Positions 47,393-57,426 of a stretch of 64,000 nucleotides of DNA are shown here, piece after piece; position 1 is the stretch's first letter; each line of letters begins with the position of its first letter. Location of the stretch: positions 8,878,501 to 8,942,500 of the forward strand of contig NC_059556.1 in NCBI RefSeq assembly GCF_905220415.1. The letters are read 5' to 3'. The notes under the pieces are model-generated. The model had not been told where the DNA came from. It ran no database searches and was given only the letters and a program-made list of their open reading frames with translations. The position numbers were made by a program, and so were the translations under genes. The DNA is from Colias croceus. Its lineage: Eukaryota > Arthropoda > Insecta > Lepidoptera > Pieridae.

Positions 47393-47888
47393 TAGTGTTG
47401 CCCAAATTCAGTCTTGGTCTTGCAGTCTTGGTCTTGTTCTTGCGTTTTTGCAAGACCAAGACCAAGAACAAGACCGCGTATTTTTAGCAAGACCAAGACC
47501 AAGACTGACCGTGCAAGACTTGAGCAAGAACAAGACATAGCCTGCAAGACTCTTGCGTCTTGCAGCTAGGACTTTGATTTTTCGAATTTCTTATCAAATC
47601 TTCAGTTATTTATTAATCTGCTTGATCTTTACCATGGCTATGTTAATTCAAGCTCACAATGTTCCAATTGTAATACGTTTTTCTAAGATTTAAAGTAAAC
47701 TTTAATAAATAGTAATACCTAGACTAATAGGTAATTGCAAGACTTGCAAGACTCTTGCTGCAAGACCAAGACCAAGACCAAGACTGAGAGCGCAAGACCA
47801 AGACCAAGATCAAGACCAGGTGTATTGGCGCAAGACCAAGACCAAGACTGGCTAAGTCTCGTCTTGTTCTTGCATTTGGGCAACACTA
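47393..47888. mobile_element. 496-bp hAT-type MITE made of CAAGAC repeats
   Basis: TAGTGTTGCCCAAAT starts the element and its inverse ends it. A perfect 8-bp duplication, ATTAACAT, flanks it (47385-47392 and 47889-47896), the length made by hAT transposases. The TAGTGTTGCCC terminus also fits hAT ends. Both arms are filled with CAAGAC/GTCTTG hexamers: GTCTTG runs near the left end, CAAGAC runs after them and near the right. The centre (about 47570-47720) is ordinary AT-rich DNA. There is no coding capacity. Confidence 0.9.
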
Positions 47889-48371
47889 ATTAACATACAT
47901 AAATATTAAATAGCTTTAATCAATAGCCTTGACTTGACACACTAAAGTATTTTTAAAATGTATTTAGTTTATTCATCTTCCTTGTTATTTCTAGTATACA
48001 TATGTAGTTATGTTGTATCCTCAAAGGCTCAAAGCAAATAGCTCCATCTCCATGCATAGTTCTAATTTATTCCTTGGAAATTTTCACAGTATACATTACC
48101 GTCTAATGGTACCTTATTCATAGAACTTTCAAGGTAAGGCAATTATCTCAAAATCGGCATTCATAATGCACGCGAGATCGGAATAACAATATATAAAGCT
48201 GAGCAGATTTATCAAAGACCACTACGACCTTAATAGCGTCGAGATAGATGTCTTTGTGTTTACTTTGTCTTTCATTATGCATGTTTTCACTTGATTTGGT
48301 TTAATGTTATTGCTCTTAAACGATTTCTAGTTTGATTGCGTTCATAATGTCTTCTGAGTTTACATCTAGCC

Positions 48372-48511
48372 CCTCTTTTGTTTCTTTGTAGTGGTACCAA
48401 ATGTAGTGCTGTTAGCTTTATTTTTAAAGAAGATCCTCTTGTCTTTGTTTCTTTGTTGCTGTGGTACCAAATTTGGTGTCGTTAACTCTAGTTCTAAATA
48501 CGATATTCTTT
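48372..48511. repeat. diverged tandem duplication, 70-bp period
   Basis: CTTTTGTTTCTTTGTAGTGG and TACCAAATGTAGTGCTGTTA from 48374 recur 70 bases later as CTTTGTTTCTTTGTTGCTGT and GGTACCAAATTTGGTGTCGT. An open frame of 87 codons on the minus strand covers it but shows no domain. Confidence 0.65.
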
Positions 48512-51321
48512 TAAGTTTATGTAGGTTTTGTATTATGAATTCAATCGGACTTATTATCTTACTAAGGTGATTGCAATCCTGGCAAGATTTAGAGTGAAAA
48601 AGTGGTATAAAAATTGGAAAGTTTATCATTAAATTATGGAGTGAAAAATGAAATTTTCAGTTTCAATACCACATTCCACTATCCTATTTATTTTCAAATA
48701 CGTTTTCAGCATTACCCACTTTAAATAGGTAAACATACGAACAGTTATTCGAGCACAAAGCACGAATGTGAGCGTAGGCGCTAATGCGTCTGTTTACGCA
48801 AATTATAAGTTTACATGTCCTAGTTTGGAATCGTAGAAGATGAATGAAATGCTTTGTTTGCTCTCTAGACTTATTGAAGCATTTTATGTACAAATATTAA
48901 TGATATTGCAGCCGTATTCTAAGGTTTTTAAATGATAAATATGGTTTCAGATTTATTGAAAAAGTTCTGCATTTATTGTCCGAAGCGTTATCAGATTGAA
49001 CTAAACTTACGTTCAAAAGATCGCTTTTTTGTTTGTATTGCTAACGTAAATCTGTCAAATCTTTATAACCTCCAAACTTTGTCAGAAACAGTACCCTAAA
49101 TTTCAGCTTCAAAGATGTAGGTTTAAATATACGATCTTCTGTCTTTGCCAATGTATATGTCTTAATGTATTGACCCACCCAAATCGAGTCCAAAACCTCC
49201 TACTGCCAATAGCTCCACACCAAATCAGTCTGATTAACGAGTAACTACCAAACACACGGCGCAGTTTACCGGCAACCAGAAATAGCCCGCCATAACTTTC
49301 GGCTGCTCACAGTGCAATGCCCTTGAACGTTTATTTTGACGTCCCGAAGCGATGAAGAACACAAACCACCGGCCATGTGCTGTGTCCGGATTCCGAGGTT
49401 TTTGTGGAAGTTTTTGCTATTTTTCCGTAAATGTGATGAATGAATTCTGAATTTGCTTGTTTATGCTTCTGAATGAAGCTTATGAATTTATAGCTTGTTA
49501 ATGACGTGCTAAGATCTGAACCGTCTGTGCTCATTTCGTGAGTGATTCGCGATTTAAAACCGTTTAATTTGAAGTAAACAGAACGCTCTGTAAGCATGCC
49601 AATTTCTTTGAACGTGATTGATTTATATAAACTGTATTGTTTGTTTTGCAGACGAATCAGGATAAACGGTGTTACAGGGAACTTTTAAGGCCAAACATTT
49701 CAAATGATTGTTAATTGTTTGGTTATGGTCGTTTTAATTTAAATTAAGAGGTTAGGACTTGTTTTAAAAATAAGAAAGAGTAGTTGGTAACAAAACTACA
49801 ACATGAACTTAAATAGACAGATGCACACATTGTGCAAGCGAGATAGCATGATATCGTTCCTTTTAACATCTATTCTTTTACGACTGCACTTCGTTATAAT
49901 AATTAGTAAAGCGATGTATTTTATTCCTTTTATATCATAACCGCTTTATTTACTGCTTGTTAAATCTTTTACTCAGTTGCTACGTGATAAACGGCCTAAT
50001 AACGCTGTGATCGCTTCAAGTAATTGGTTTAACGAAGCCTCAAATGTATATGACGATAGTAAACATTAAATACAACAGTCATATCAACTAAATACTATGG
50101 CCATAACCGTTTTTAATTCACGTCGGTATTAACAACTCCAGATTATGTCTATGAACATTTTATGCATTTTATAACTTATGTCCTTGTAGTAAAGTTCAAA
50201 CTTGATTAGATCTTTCCAAGTTTGTCTTAGAGATGATCTTAAAGAAGCGTATTTTTAGACATAAAGCACATTAAATGGACAGTTAAGATTTCAGATGGCA
50301 ATAAAGGTGTGTTGATTGCAATAATAACTGGGTACGTTGCAAATTATCTTTTAAATTGTTTTATGTTTGGAAGATTGTACATATTTGGGTTAGTCGTTTA
50401 ATGTGGTAGCTTTTATCGATGGCTGTAAAGGCTAGATAGCTTAGTTAACTGTAAATTATGTTAACAAATACAATATTATATCCATTTTATAACTTAATGC
50501 AAAGCATAGTGTACTGTCCCTTGTGCCTCGCTTTCTTGTTCAAATATAAAATCATCTCTGAAGTATTTTACATGTCTTAGTTTTATTTATTGTTTCGTGT
50601 CTAAACTTTTGAGCTAACAAATAACAATGTTTATTTAAAAGAGCCACTATGGAGTTTCTTGCCGGTTATTCGATTGCTTTCGGAATCGGTTGTAAATGTT
50701 AAAAAAATGTTGTGACGATTCAAAAGTGCTTCTAGAAGAAGTCTAATTATTGAAATTTTTTGAGTTTTGAGTTTATATAAGATGCATCTTTCACACTCAT
50801 GTAGTATACTAACACAGGCACTCAAACTTTATTCATACAAAATAAATGCAAATATCATTAAAATCATTTGTCCTTGCACAATGTGTCACGCTTTGCGCAC
50901 GCCGCTCATTCGCAATTGTTCACAACAACTGACCGAGCGCTTTGGACGGACATCGACCAATCATAATGCAGATCGCTTTGTTGCGCGCTGGTATTGTCAA
51001 CATTTGGTTCATTATCTGTTTTGAATGCTATTTTTTTGTTGTGTTTTTTTGTGGTTTGGCTGTTTGTGTGATACGCAGTGGGTCGCCTTTTACGTTTTTT
51101 TTTCGTTTCGCTGTTTACCTACATATTGCAGTGCAGATTTGTAAAAAGGCTATTTAATTGCGATCAGACCGAATTTCGACTATAACGCCATTATAGTAAA
51201 TAATAGAGATGCTAAAAGTTATGTGACATAGGTTAATGCCGTTCTGGACATAAGTAATTGCTGTAAATACTGCAGTACTCGTTGAACCACGGTAAGTTTG
51301 AAATTTTGATGCCTTTTTCCT
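48512..51321. other. AT-rich DNA; GC-richer patch near 50.9 kb
   Basis: At 50875-51000 the sequence has CGCTTTGCGCACGCCGCTC and GACCAATCATAATGC with a CCAAT word. It might be regulatory, but no exon or domain supports this. Short frames on both strands overlap it and look like chance. Confidence 0.3.
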
Positions 51322-51332
51322 TCTGTGTTAAT

Positions 51333-51558
51333 CTAAAAGTGAAGTCCCATGTCCCCAAGTGGGGTAAGGGGCAGATGTATTATCATACATCTGTTTCACA
51401 TCTGTTTCACTGATCGATTTTTCTTTAGGGACAAGTAGGTGATCAGCCTAAGGTGTCCTGCCAGACCGAGAAATTTTTTTTTATTCGTCTGCACCGGGAA
51501 TCGAACCCAGGACCCTCGGTTCTACGCTCACGCGTCAACCACTATACCAAGGAGGTGG
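51333..51558 (-). mobile_element. tRNA-derived SINE with 11-bp target duplication
   Basis: On the minus strand ACCACCTCCTTGGTATAGTG contains the A box (TGGTATAGTGGTTGACGC) and GGTTCGATTCC the B box (about 51500-51490), a tRNA-like head. The body continues with an A run, GGCAGGACACC, TACTTGTCCCTAAAG and CCCCTTACCCCACTTGGGGA. TCTGTGTTAAT flanks it at 51322-51332 and 51559-51569. It has a different body and tail from the SINEs at 31.5 and 60.2 kb, so a second SINE family is present. Confidence 0.9.
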
Positions 51559-51569
51559 TCTGTGTTAAT

Positions 51570-52279
51570 ATAACAAGATATTAAATAATTTATATTATAA
51601 TCATTTGATTAAACCACCATATTAACATTTAATTAGTTTTATATCGATACATCTAAAATACTTATTCCGCAACCTTACTCAATGCTAAATATATGAATTA
51701 TTCAATCACAAAGAAAGCATACCTAAAGTGCTACAATCAATACCAAAAATTTGATTACGGTTGTTAAAATAATTGTATAATAATTTCCAAGTACGTAGCA
51801 ATAAATTATCTAACTGGTAGCCAAATTACATGTACCATAAATAACAATTAGATTTGGACGGCTTATGATATAATTATAGTGGTTTTAATTGTAAATAAAT
51901 GGTGGCACGCCTTTGATCGCTATGTTTTAGTTTATTGTGTGCAATGTTTGAATTTGCTTAATGCTCTGCAGCTTTGCTCCCGTGAACGATTGAATGCATT
52001 GAAAAATAATAGTATATCTGGGTAAAGACTGGAAGTGATCTACTAGCTGGATTTCAAATCAAATACATATGTTTATTTGCTCGTATATGGTAATTTTAAG
52101 GTGTTATAATATGGTTCATGGTTTATCGCGTAATTCTTGAGTAAAAACAATTTTTATTAGCCTCTACGGTATAAAAATCTTGGTATATTAATTTTATAGC
52201 AAACTCGATTTATACTCGGATTTGTATGGGTATCATTTAAACTATCACCAATTTAATTAGTTTTGTGTTTCTTAAATAA
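51570..52279. other. no feature recognised
   Basis: AT-rich sequence, no repeat ends or coding evidence. Confidence 0.4.
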
Positions 52280-53250
52280 TAGGGTTTGTCCTCAAAATAG
52301 TAGATCTGTCACCAAAATGTAGTCACCAAACAATGCAAAATCAGTTCCACAATAAATCACCTAAAATCCTGAGATATAAGGTCTAGTACCATATAAATGT
52401 TTTTGTATGTATTATAATAGGTGTGTCCTAATAAGTATTTAAGCAAAATAATTTAAAGAGATCACCAATAAATCATATTATGTTACTAAAAGTTAAAATG
52501 ATCAATATTTATTCTTAAAAATAATAACCACTGAATAATCAGCTCTGGTTTAATAGCTGACTAATGGTTAGCATAATTGTATATAAAACACTTAATTAAA
52601 GTTAAAATAATAAATAATTTATTGTTAAAAAACAATAATCACTGAATAATCAGCGCTGGTTTGAATTTCGAAGGGCGCCCCCTTTTTCTTTTCTGGCCGA
52701 TAAGCACATTTTTTTGCTTCTGGTGGGGGGTTGGCCAGCTTTAAGCGTATGGCTAATCCGTTAATATGTTTGCACATGTCAATTTTTAAAGCGCGCCAAT
52801 TTGTCTCCGCCCCTTTGATCATTTTTTCATTAAAATTATAAATTGATGTATTAAATTGATAACAAATACTATTATTATCTGAACGAAATAAAATGTTACT
52901 ACTGTATAGGTGACAAAATATCAAATAAAAAGGAGTCGCAGTCAGGGATCGATAATCGATTTATTTGGTGACAGATCTACCATTCTGAGCACAGAGCTAT
53001 TATTTAAGTAACAAAACTGTTATTATAAGAACGAAGTTTATATTCATGTAATGCAATATAATTTTATTGGTTATCGACCTCTTATTTTACACATATATTA
53101 ACATTTATTTGATAATTCACATCTGGGAACAATTTTTGTTTATCTGAGAACGAAAATATTTCGTGGTGATAGATCTATTTATTAGGTAATACAACTTGAT
53201 GACAAATATAAATTTTGGTGATAGAAAATATAGTTCCCGATTTATATTAA
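52280..53250. repeat. complex repeat region with inverted ATCTGTCACC words
   Basis: GTAGATCTGTCACCAAA near 52300 is inverted at about 52963-52981 as TTTGGTGACAGATCTAC. Related words (TGGTGATAGATCTATTTATT near 53165, TTTTGGTGATAGAAAATATA near 53213) recur. CACTGAATAATCAGC plus CTCTGGTTT near 52530 is repeated as CACTGAATAATCAGC plus GCTGGTTTG near 52638. Inside lies a 99-codon minus-strand frame (52924-52625) with segments NWRALKIDMCKHINGLAIRL and LANPPPEAKK that look more protein-like than their surroundings. I do not recognise a domain. It may be a decayed DNA element. Confidence 0.45.
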
Positions 53251-53774
53251 CTTTGTTAATTTTTGCGAGAAAGAGCAAAACAAAAATCCAACTGTTCTTA
53301 TATGAAATTTTTTTTCTAAACTGATTAAGAAAAGTTAAATTGTCCTGTCTTGTTCTCTCGATAATTCGTAGGAAATAAATCAATTACTTCACACGAATGC
53401 ATCCAATACCTGACTCCTCTTCAACATTTTGTGTAAAAACTTTCTCTATTATTTCTTTAAAATTTGCAAGATTTCCTAACTTCCTAACAATATACCATTA
53501 AGCAGTCACCACAAGGTTTTGCCACAGATAATATAATAGTTTAAGGGTGAATGTAGGGCACAGTTTGACAATGGTGTTACGAAAGCCATGGTGAATTAGA
53601 AGTAAGTGGTATTTCGTCATAGTAGCTTAAATTGCTTTGTATTTTAATCGATACAAGTACTTCGCACCTTTACTTTGCTCAATTATCGTTCTCTATGCAT
53701 ATTTTCATCCGATTTTAGATGTCCTCCTTCATCATAAATGTTCATCAAATTCATTAAAACAGGCCAACCATTGA
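53251..53774. other. no feature recognised
   Basis: AT-rich, with an 88-codon minus-strand frame of low complexity that I do not consider a gene. Confidence 0.35.
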
Positions 53775-54425
53775 GGGGCCTTAGCCAAACGGCAAAACGC
53801 CAAGGAATAGAATACGCTATCGATAGAAATTGACATAAGCGTATGATGTTTTGCATAAGGATTCGGTCACCCTACCAACGACAACGACGACCACAGACTA
53901 ATAATAATATACTACGTATACAAACGACGACCACGAACAAAATTTTCATCCAGTCGCAATTAAATAAAATTGTGCAAAACACAATTAAAAATGAAATTTA
54001 AGAATTTCCTGTCGTATTGGTGTTTGGAAAAAAAAAATTTGAGATCAATGGATAAACAAACAGGTTTTTCATAGAAACGGTGGCTCCTAGAAAAAAATGT
54101 ATTTAACCTTATTTATAGATAATTAGATTATATACAATTTTGGTTCAGGTGATTGTATGATAAACTTACCGTCTCGGCGAAAATCGCAAAAAACCCTATT
54201 TCTTTTTATTAATTGACCTCGAATTTTTTTATTCCTGAGTACCAGAATGACGGGAGATTTTAATATTGATTTTGAACAAATTTCGGCAAGATTGGAACTT
54301 TGGTCGTGGTCGTCTGCGTCGTTGGTAGTGTGATCGAACCATTACCAAAATGTCATGAGCTTATGTCAATAATTAGCGTTAGCAGTTTCTATTCCATGGC
54401 GTTACGTACGTTTGTCTAAGGCCCC
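53775..54425. mobile_element. 651-bp foldback element, GGGGCCTTAG ends
   Basis: The left arm (53775 to about 53900) and the right arm (about 54300-54425, inverted) share GGGGCCTTAG, CAAACG, ACGCCA, GGAATAGAA, ATTGACATAAGC, GGTTCGATCAC-type and CTACCAACGAC words, then CGACCAC. The arms are about 125 bases with scattered mismatches. No clean duplication is visible at the flanks (TTGA on the left, AGAT on the right). No coding frame. Confidence 0.7.
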
Positions 54426-54896
54426 AGATCTGCAAACAAAACAAACGTACAATATTCAGATTTACTTCATATAATTATTCGTAATGCAAAATATGAAAAA
54501 AAAAAAGATATCTTAATGTTCACGCCAAAGTAAATTAGAATGTAAAAGTTGCAAGTACGCCTCTCATGTTAAGTATTAATAGTTAATACAAATAACTCAA
54601 TATCAATACAGTATTCGACCTAAGAAAAAGTTTTTCATGCTTTTAATTTTTTTATGACTGTTTTTAAGGTTTTATTTGAATGTGTGCTAATTTTATAAAA
54701 AAGCCGGTTCGAATTAAGTAAATTAAACTATGGAAAAGATGAATTCATACATCTATCTGTATCTAAATTGTAAGAAACAATATTTTAAAACCATCAAGCG
54801 CTTACAGTCTATGATTTCACCACACCATTCAATCAAAAATAAATACTACGACAGTACTTATCTCTCCAACTTTCTATCAGCTGTAACAGAACAGAG
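54426..54896. other. no feature recognised
   Basis: AT-rich target region immediately 3' of the LINE. The short plus-strand frame running into the T run is chance. Confidence 0.4.
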
Positions 54897-56605
54897 TTTT
54901 TTTTTTTTTTTTTTTTTTTTATATTTAAGCGGGCAAGCGAGCAGGCGGGTCACCTGATGGAAAGTGAAGCCCGCCGCCCATTGGCATTCGCGTTGTTGGG
55001 GCACCGCGAATGTGTTGCCGGCCTTTAAGATGTTTATATGCCCTTTTTTTGAAGATTTCCTTGTCGAAGACGCTTGGAAACACCTCAGATGGTAGTTCGT
55101 TCCACAACGATGTTGTTCTTGGCAAAAAATGCCGGGTGAATCGCACTGTACTAGATCGCCATGCATCCAGATGATGAGGATGGTACTTAAGTTTGAGACG
55201 GGATGTGCGGTTGTGGAAACCGGCAGCTGGAATCAGGTCGAAGAGTTCCTCGGAACATTCCCCATTATAGATTTTATAGAAAACACAGAGAGACGAGACG
55301 TCTCTCCGCAGCGACAAAGGATCAAGCGATTTGGCAATCTCGGTGTCGTCAATGATGCGGATTGCTCGACGCTGAACGCGGTCTAATGGTAGGAGCTGGT
55401 ATTGGGGTGCTCCGGCCCAGAGGTGCGAGCAGTACTCCATATGGGGCCGGACTTGAGCCTTATAAAGTTGCAACAGGTGAGCGGGTGTGAAGTACCGTCT
55501 CGCCCTGGCGAGCACCCCTAACTTCTTCGAAGCAATCTTGGCTTTGTCCTCCAAAAATCCACGGAACTGCACGTCAGACGTAATCTCGACGCCGAGAATG
55601 CTGATGCTTGGTTTGATAGTCAGGGGACTGTTCTGGAAGGTAAGTGGTACGACAAAGGGACTTTTCTTGGTTGTAAATGCGCAGACCTGTGTCTTCGCTG
55701 GGTTGAAGTCGACAAGATTGGATTGGCCCCACGCAGAAATTTCCTCGAGAGTATGCTCAATGTTCGACACAAGCTCGTTTCGATGCTGGTTTGTTAGTTC
55801 CAGAGAGGTTTTTGCTTGGCCGGCATAGTTCGTGTCACAAGTGCTGTCATCCGCATAACAATGAATGCTACGTATTCGCAACATGTCATTGAAATGCAGA
55901 AGGAACAACGTAGGCGACAACACACAGCCTTGTGGGACACCAGCGCTAATAGGCATAGATTCAGAGCATGCTCCGTCGACGACGACTTGGATGCTACGTG
56001 CCTGGAGAAAGCTAGCTACCCAATTGCATAACCTCTCCGGTAGTCCATACGATGGGAGTTTGGAAAGGAGCCCCCTGTGCCACACCCGATCAAAGGCCTT
56101 CGCTACATCTAAACTTACAGCCAGCGCTTCCCCCTTATTCTCCACTGTTTTTGCCCATCGGTGAGTCAGAAATGCTAAGAGGTCACCTGCAGAGCGACCA
56201 TGACGAAAGCCGTATTGATGGTCACTTAACAGTTGGTTGTCCTCAAGATGTCGCAAGAGCTGACTATTAATGATGGACTCCATCACTTTAGAGAATAAGG
56301 AGGTAACTGCAATGGGCCTATAGTTAGATGGATCGGAGCGTGTGCCTTTCTTAGGGATCGGATGTATCAAGGAGGTCTTCCAGGATCTTGGGACAATACC
56401 AGTCGCATATGAGTATCGAAAGAGATGTGTTAAGACCGGAGCCAGCTCGGGAGCGCAGGTCTTTAGAACTACAGCAGGGATGCCGTCAGGCCCATTTGAC
56501 TTATGAATGATGAGAGATCGAAGGGCTTTACGCACTGCAGATTGCGTGAATTTCACATCGGGCATCGTGCTATTGCAGTTTGAGATGGACGGATAATACT
56601 TTTCT
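54897..56605 (-). mobile_element. 5'-truncated Jockey/CR1-superfamily LINE
   Basis: A 24-base T run at 54897-54920 is the poly(A) tail of a minus-strand insertion. Next to it the end of the long reading frame and the 3' untranslated sequence read ACCCGCCTGCTCGCTTGCCC on the minus strand. The reverse transcriptase frame is intact, but the endonuclease that should precede it is missing. LINE homology stops near 56605, just upstream of an in-frame stop (TGA near 56608). This is the usual result of incomplete reverse transcription. I could not fix a target duplication. Confidence 0.85.
54925..56565 (-). CDS. LINE reverse transcriptase, N-terminally truncated
   Basis: The 546-residue product is the reverse transcriptase part of a non-LTR retrotransposon ORF2. 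It would copy element RNA into DNA at a nicked chromosomal site. Visible motifs are NGPDGIP (24-30), NYRPIAVTSL (81-90), GFRHGRSAGDLL (119-130), SLDVAKAFDRVWH with catalytic D153 (151-163), AGVPQGCVLSPTLF (208-221) and YADD at 237-240 with catalytic D239 and D240. The C-terminal part contains PHMEYCSHLWAGA and RRAIRI, usual in the Jockey/CR1 group. All three catalytic aspartates are kept and no frameshift interrupts the frame, so the copy is young or slowly decaying. The apurinic-like endonuclease domain and ORF1 are absent. The Met chosen is only the first in frame: homology continues about 14 residues upstream (KYYPSISNCNST), so a natural start is not present. Clade beyond Jockey/CR1 is uncertain. 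Confidence 0.85.
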   Translation of the reverse strand: MPDVKFTQSAVRKALRSLIIHKSNGPDGIPAVVLKTCAPELAPVLTHLFRYSYATGIVPRSWKTSLIHPIPKKGTRSDPSNYRPIAVTSLFSKVMESIINSQLLRHLEDNQLLSDHQYGFRHGRSAGDLLAFLTHRWAKTVENKGEALAVSLDVAKAFDRVWHRGLLSKLPSYGLPERLCNWVASFLQARSIQVVVDGACSESMPISAGVPQGCVLSPTLFLLHFNDMLRIRSIHCYADDSTCDTNYAGQAKTSLELTNQHRNELVSNIEHTLEEISAWGQSNLVDFNPAKTQVCAFTTKKSPFVVPLTFQNSPLTIKPSISILGVEITSDVQFRGFLEDKAKIASKKLGVLARARRYFTPAHLLQLYKAQVRPHMEYCSHLWAGAPQYQLLPLDRVQRRAIRIIDDTEIAKSLDPLSLRRDVSSLCVFYKIYNGECSEELFDLIPAAGFHNRTSRLKLKYHPHHLDAWRSSTVRFTRHFLPRTTSLWNELPSEVFPSVFDKEIFKKRAYKHLKGRQHIRGAPTTRMPMGGGLHFPSGDPPARLPA

Positions 56606-57248
56606 AAAAACTGTCACCGAGTATTTGCAATACACAAGTGGTTAGCGTTGATAACAATAGCCATTTCACTTTTTCATTCAATAATACCACTTATTACAAT
56701 GGCATAAGGTTTAAAATTGAATGCGTGTAACCAACGAACTTTAATCTCAAACACTTGAGATAAGTCCTTCATTTTCCATTTTATTGCGTCATTTATAGAG
56801 GAAAGTGAAAATAATGTGAACTATAAATTAAGCTAATGGCTGTCGTTTGAGCTTTGGTTTTGAATGTTTGTTTCTTAATAATAATTATAATGAATTAACA
56901 AAATTATAAAGCATTTAAACAAGTAAAGAGCATAAATTTCTCCTACTTCTGACTTACGTTCATTTCTTGTTATTACAATTCATCATTTTTAATTAATTAT
57001 ACCTACGTATTTGACTAGTGCCTAGGTTATGTGATAGACATAATATTCCCAAGTATATTCTTAGTTATTGAAATTGAATCAGTCATCATCGTTCATTATA
57101 CAATGCACATACACCTATTGATAACAGCAATAATCCTAGCGACTCGTAACCCGTGTTCTGACTTTGAATTGTTTTCAATTTACTCCCATTAAAAGATTAT
57201 AAATGGCGAAGAATTAAAAAACCATCAGACCACAAGCTGAAGCATCAG
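56606..57248. other. no feature recognised
   Basis: AT-rich sequence 5' of the truncated LINE. No endonuclease-coding remnant was found. Confidence 0.45.
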
Positions 57249-57426
57249 CTGTGCCCTGCGGTTTTACCCGCAGTGCTCTACTCTTAGCGTGATGATATAA
57301 TATAGCCTATAGCCTTCTGCGATAAATGGTCTATCTAACACCGAAATAATTTTTCAAATCGGACAAGTAGTTCCAAAGATTAACGCGTTCAAAGAAACAA
57401 ACTCTTCAGCTTTATATTAGTAAAGA
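57249..57426 (-). mobile_element. Helitron-like copy without CTAG end
   Basis: GTGCCCTGCGGTTTTACCCG, CTTAGCGTGATGATATAATA, CTATCTAACACCGAAATAAT and AGATTAACGCGTTCAAAG match the families at 4131-4510 and 29453-29642. The 3' end reads CAGCTG instead of CTAG, so a base has changed or it is truncated. Confidence 0.6.

Noticed and set aside
54897..54920. T run as a transcription terminator
   Set aside because: It is the poly(A) tail of the minus-strand LINE, directly next to its 3' end.
55129..56270. Several plus-strand frames of 70-113 codons
   Set aside because: They are antisense shadows of the LINE reverse transcriptase, which has all catalytic motifs on the minus strand.
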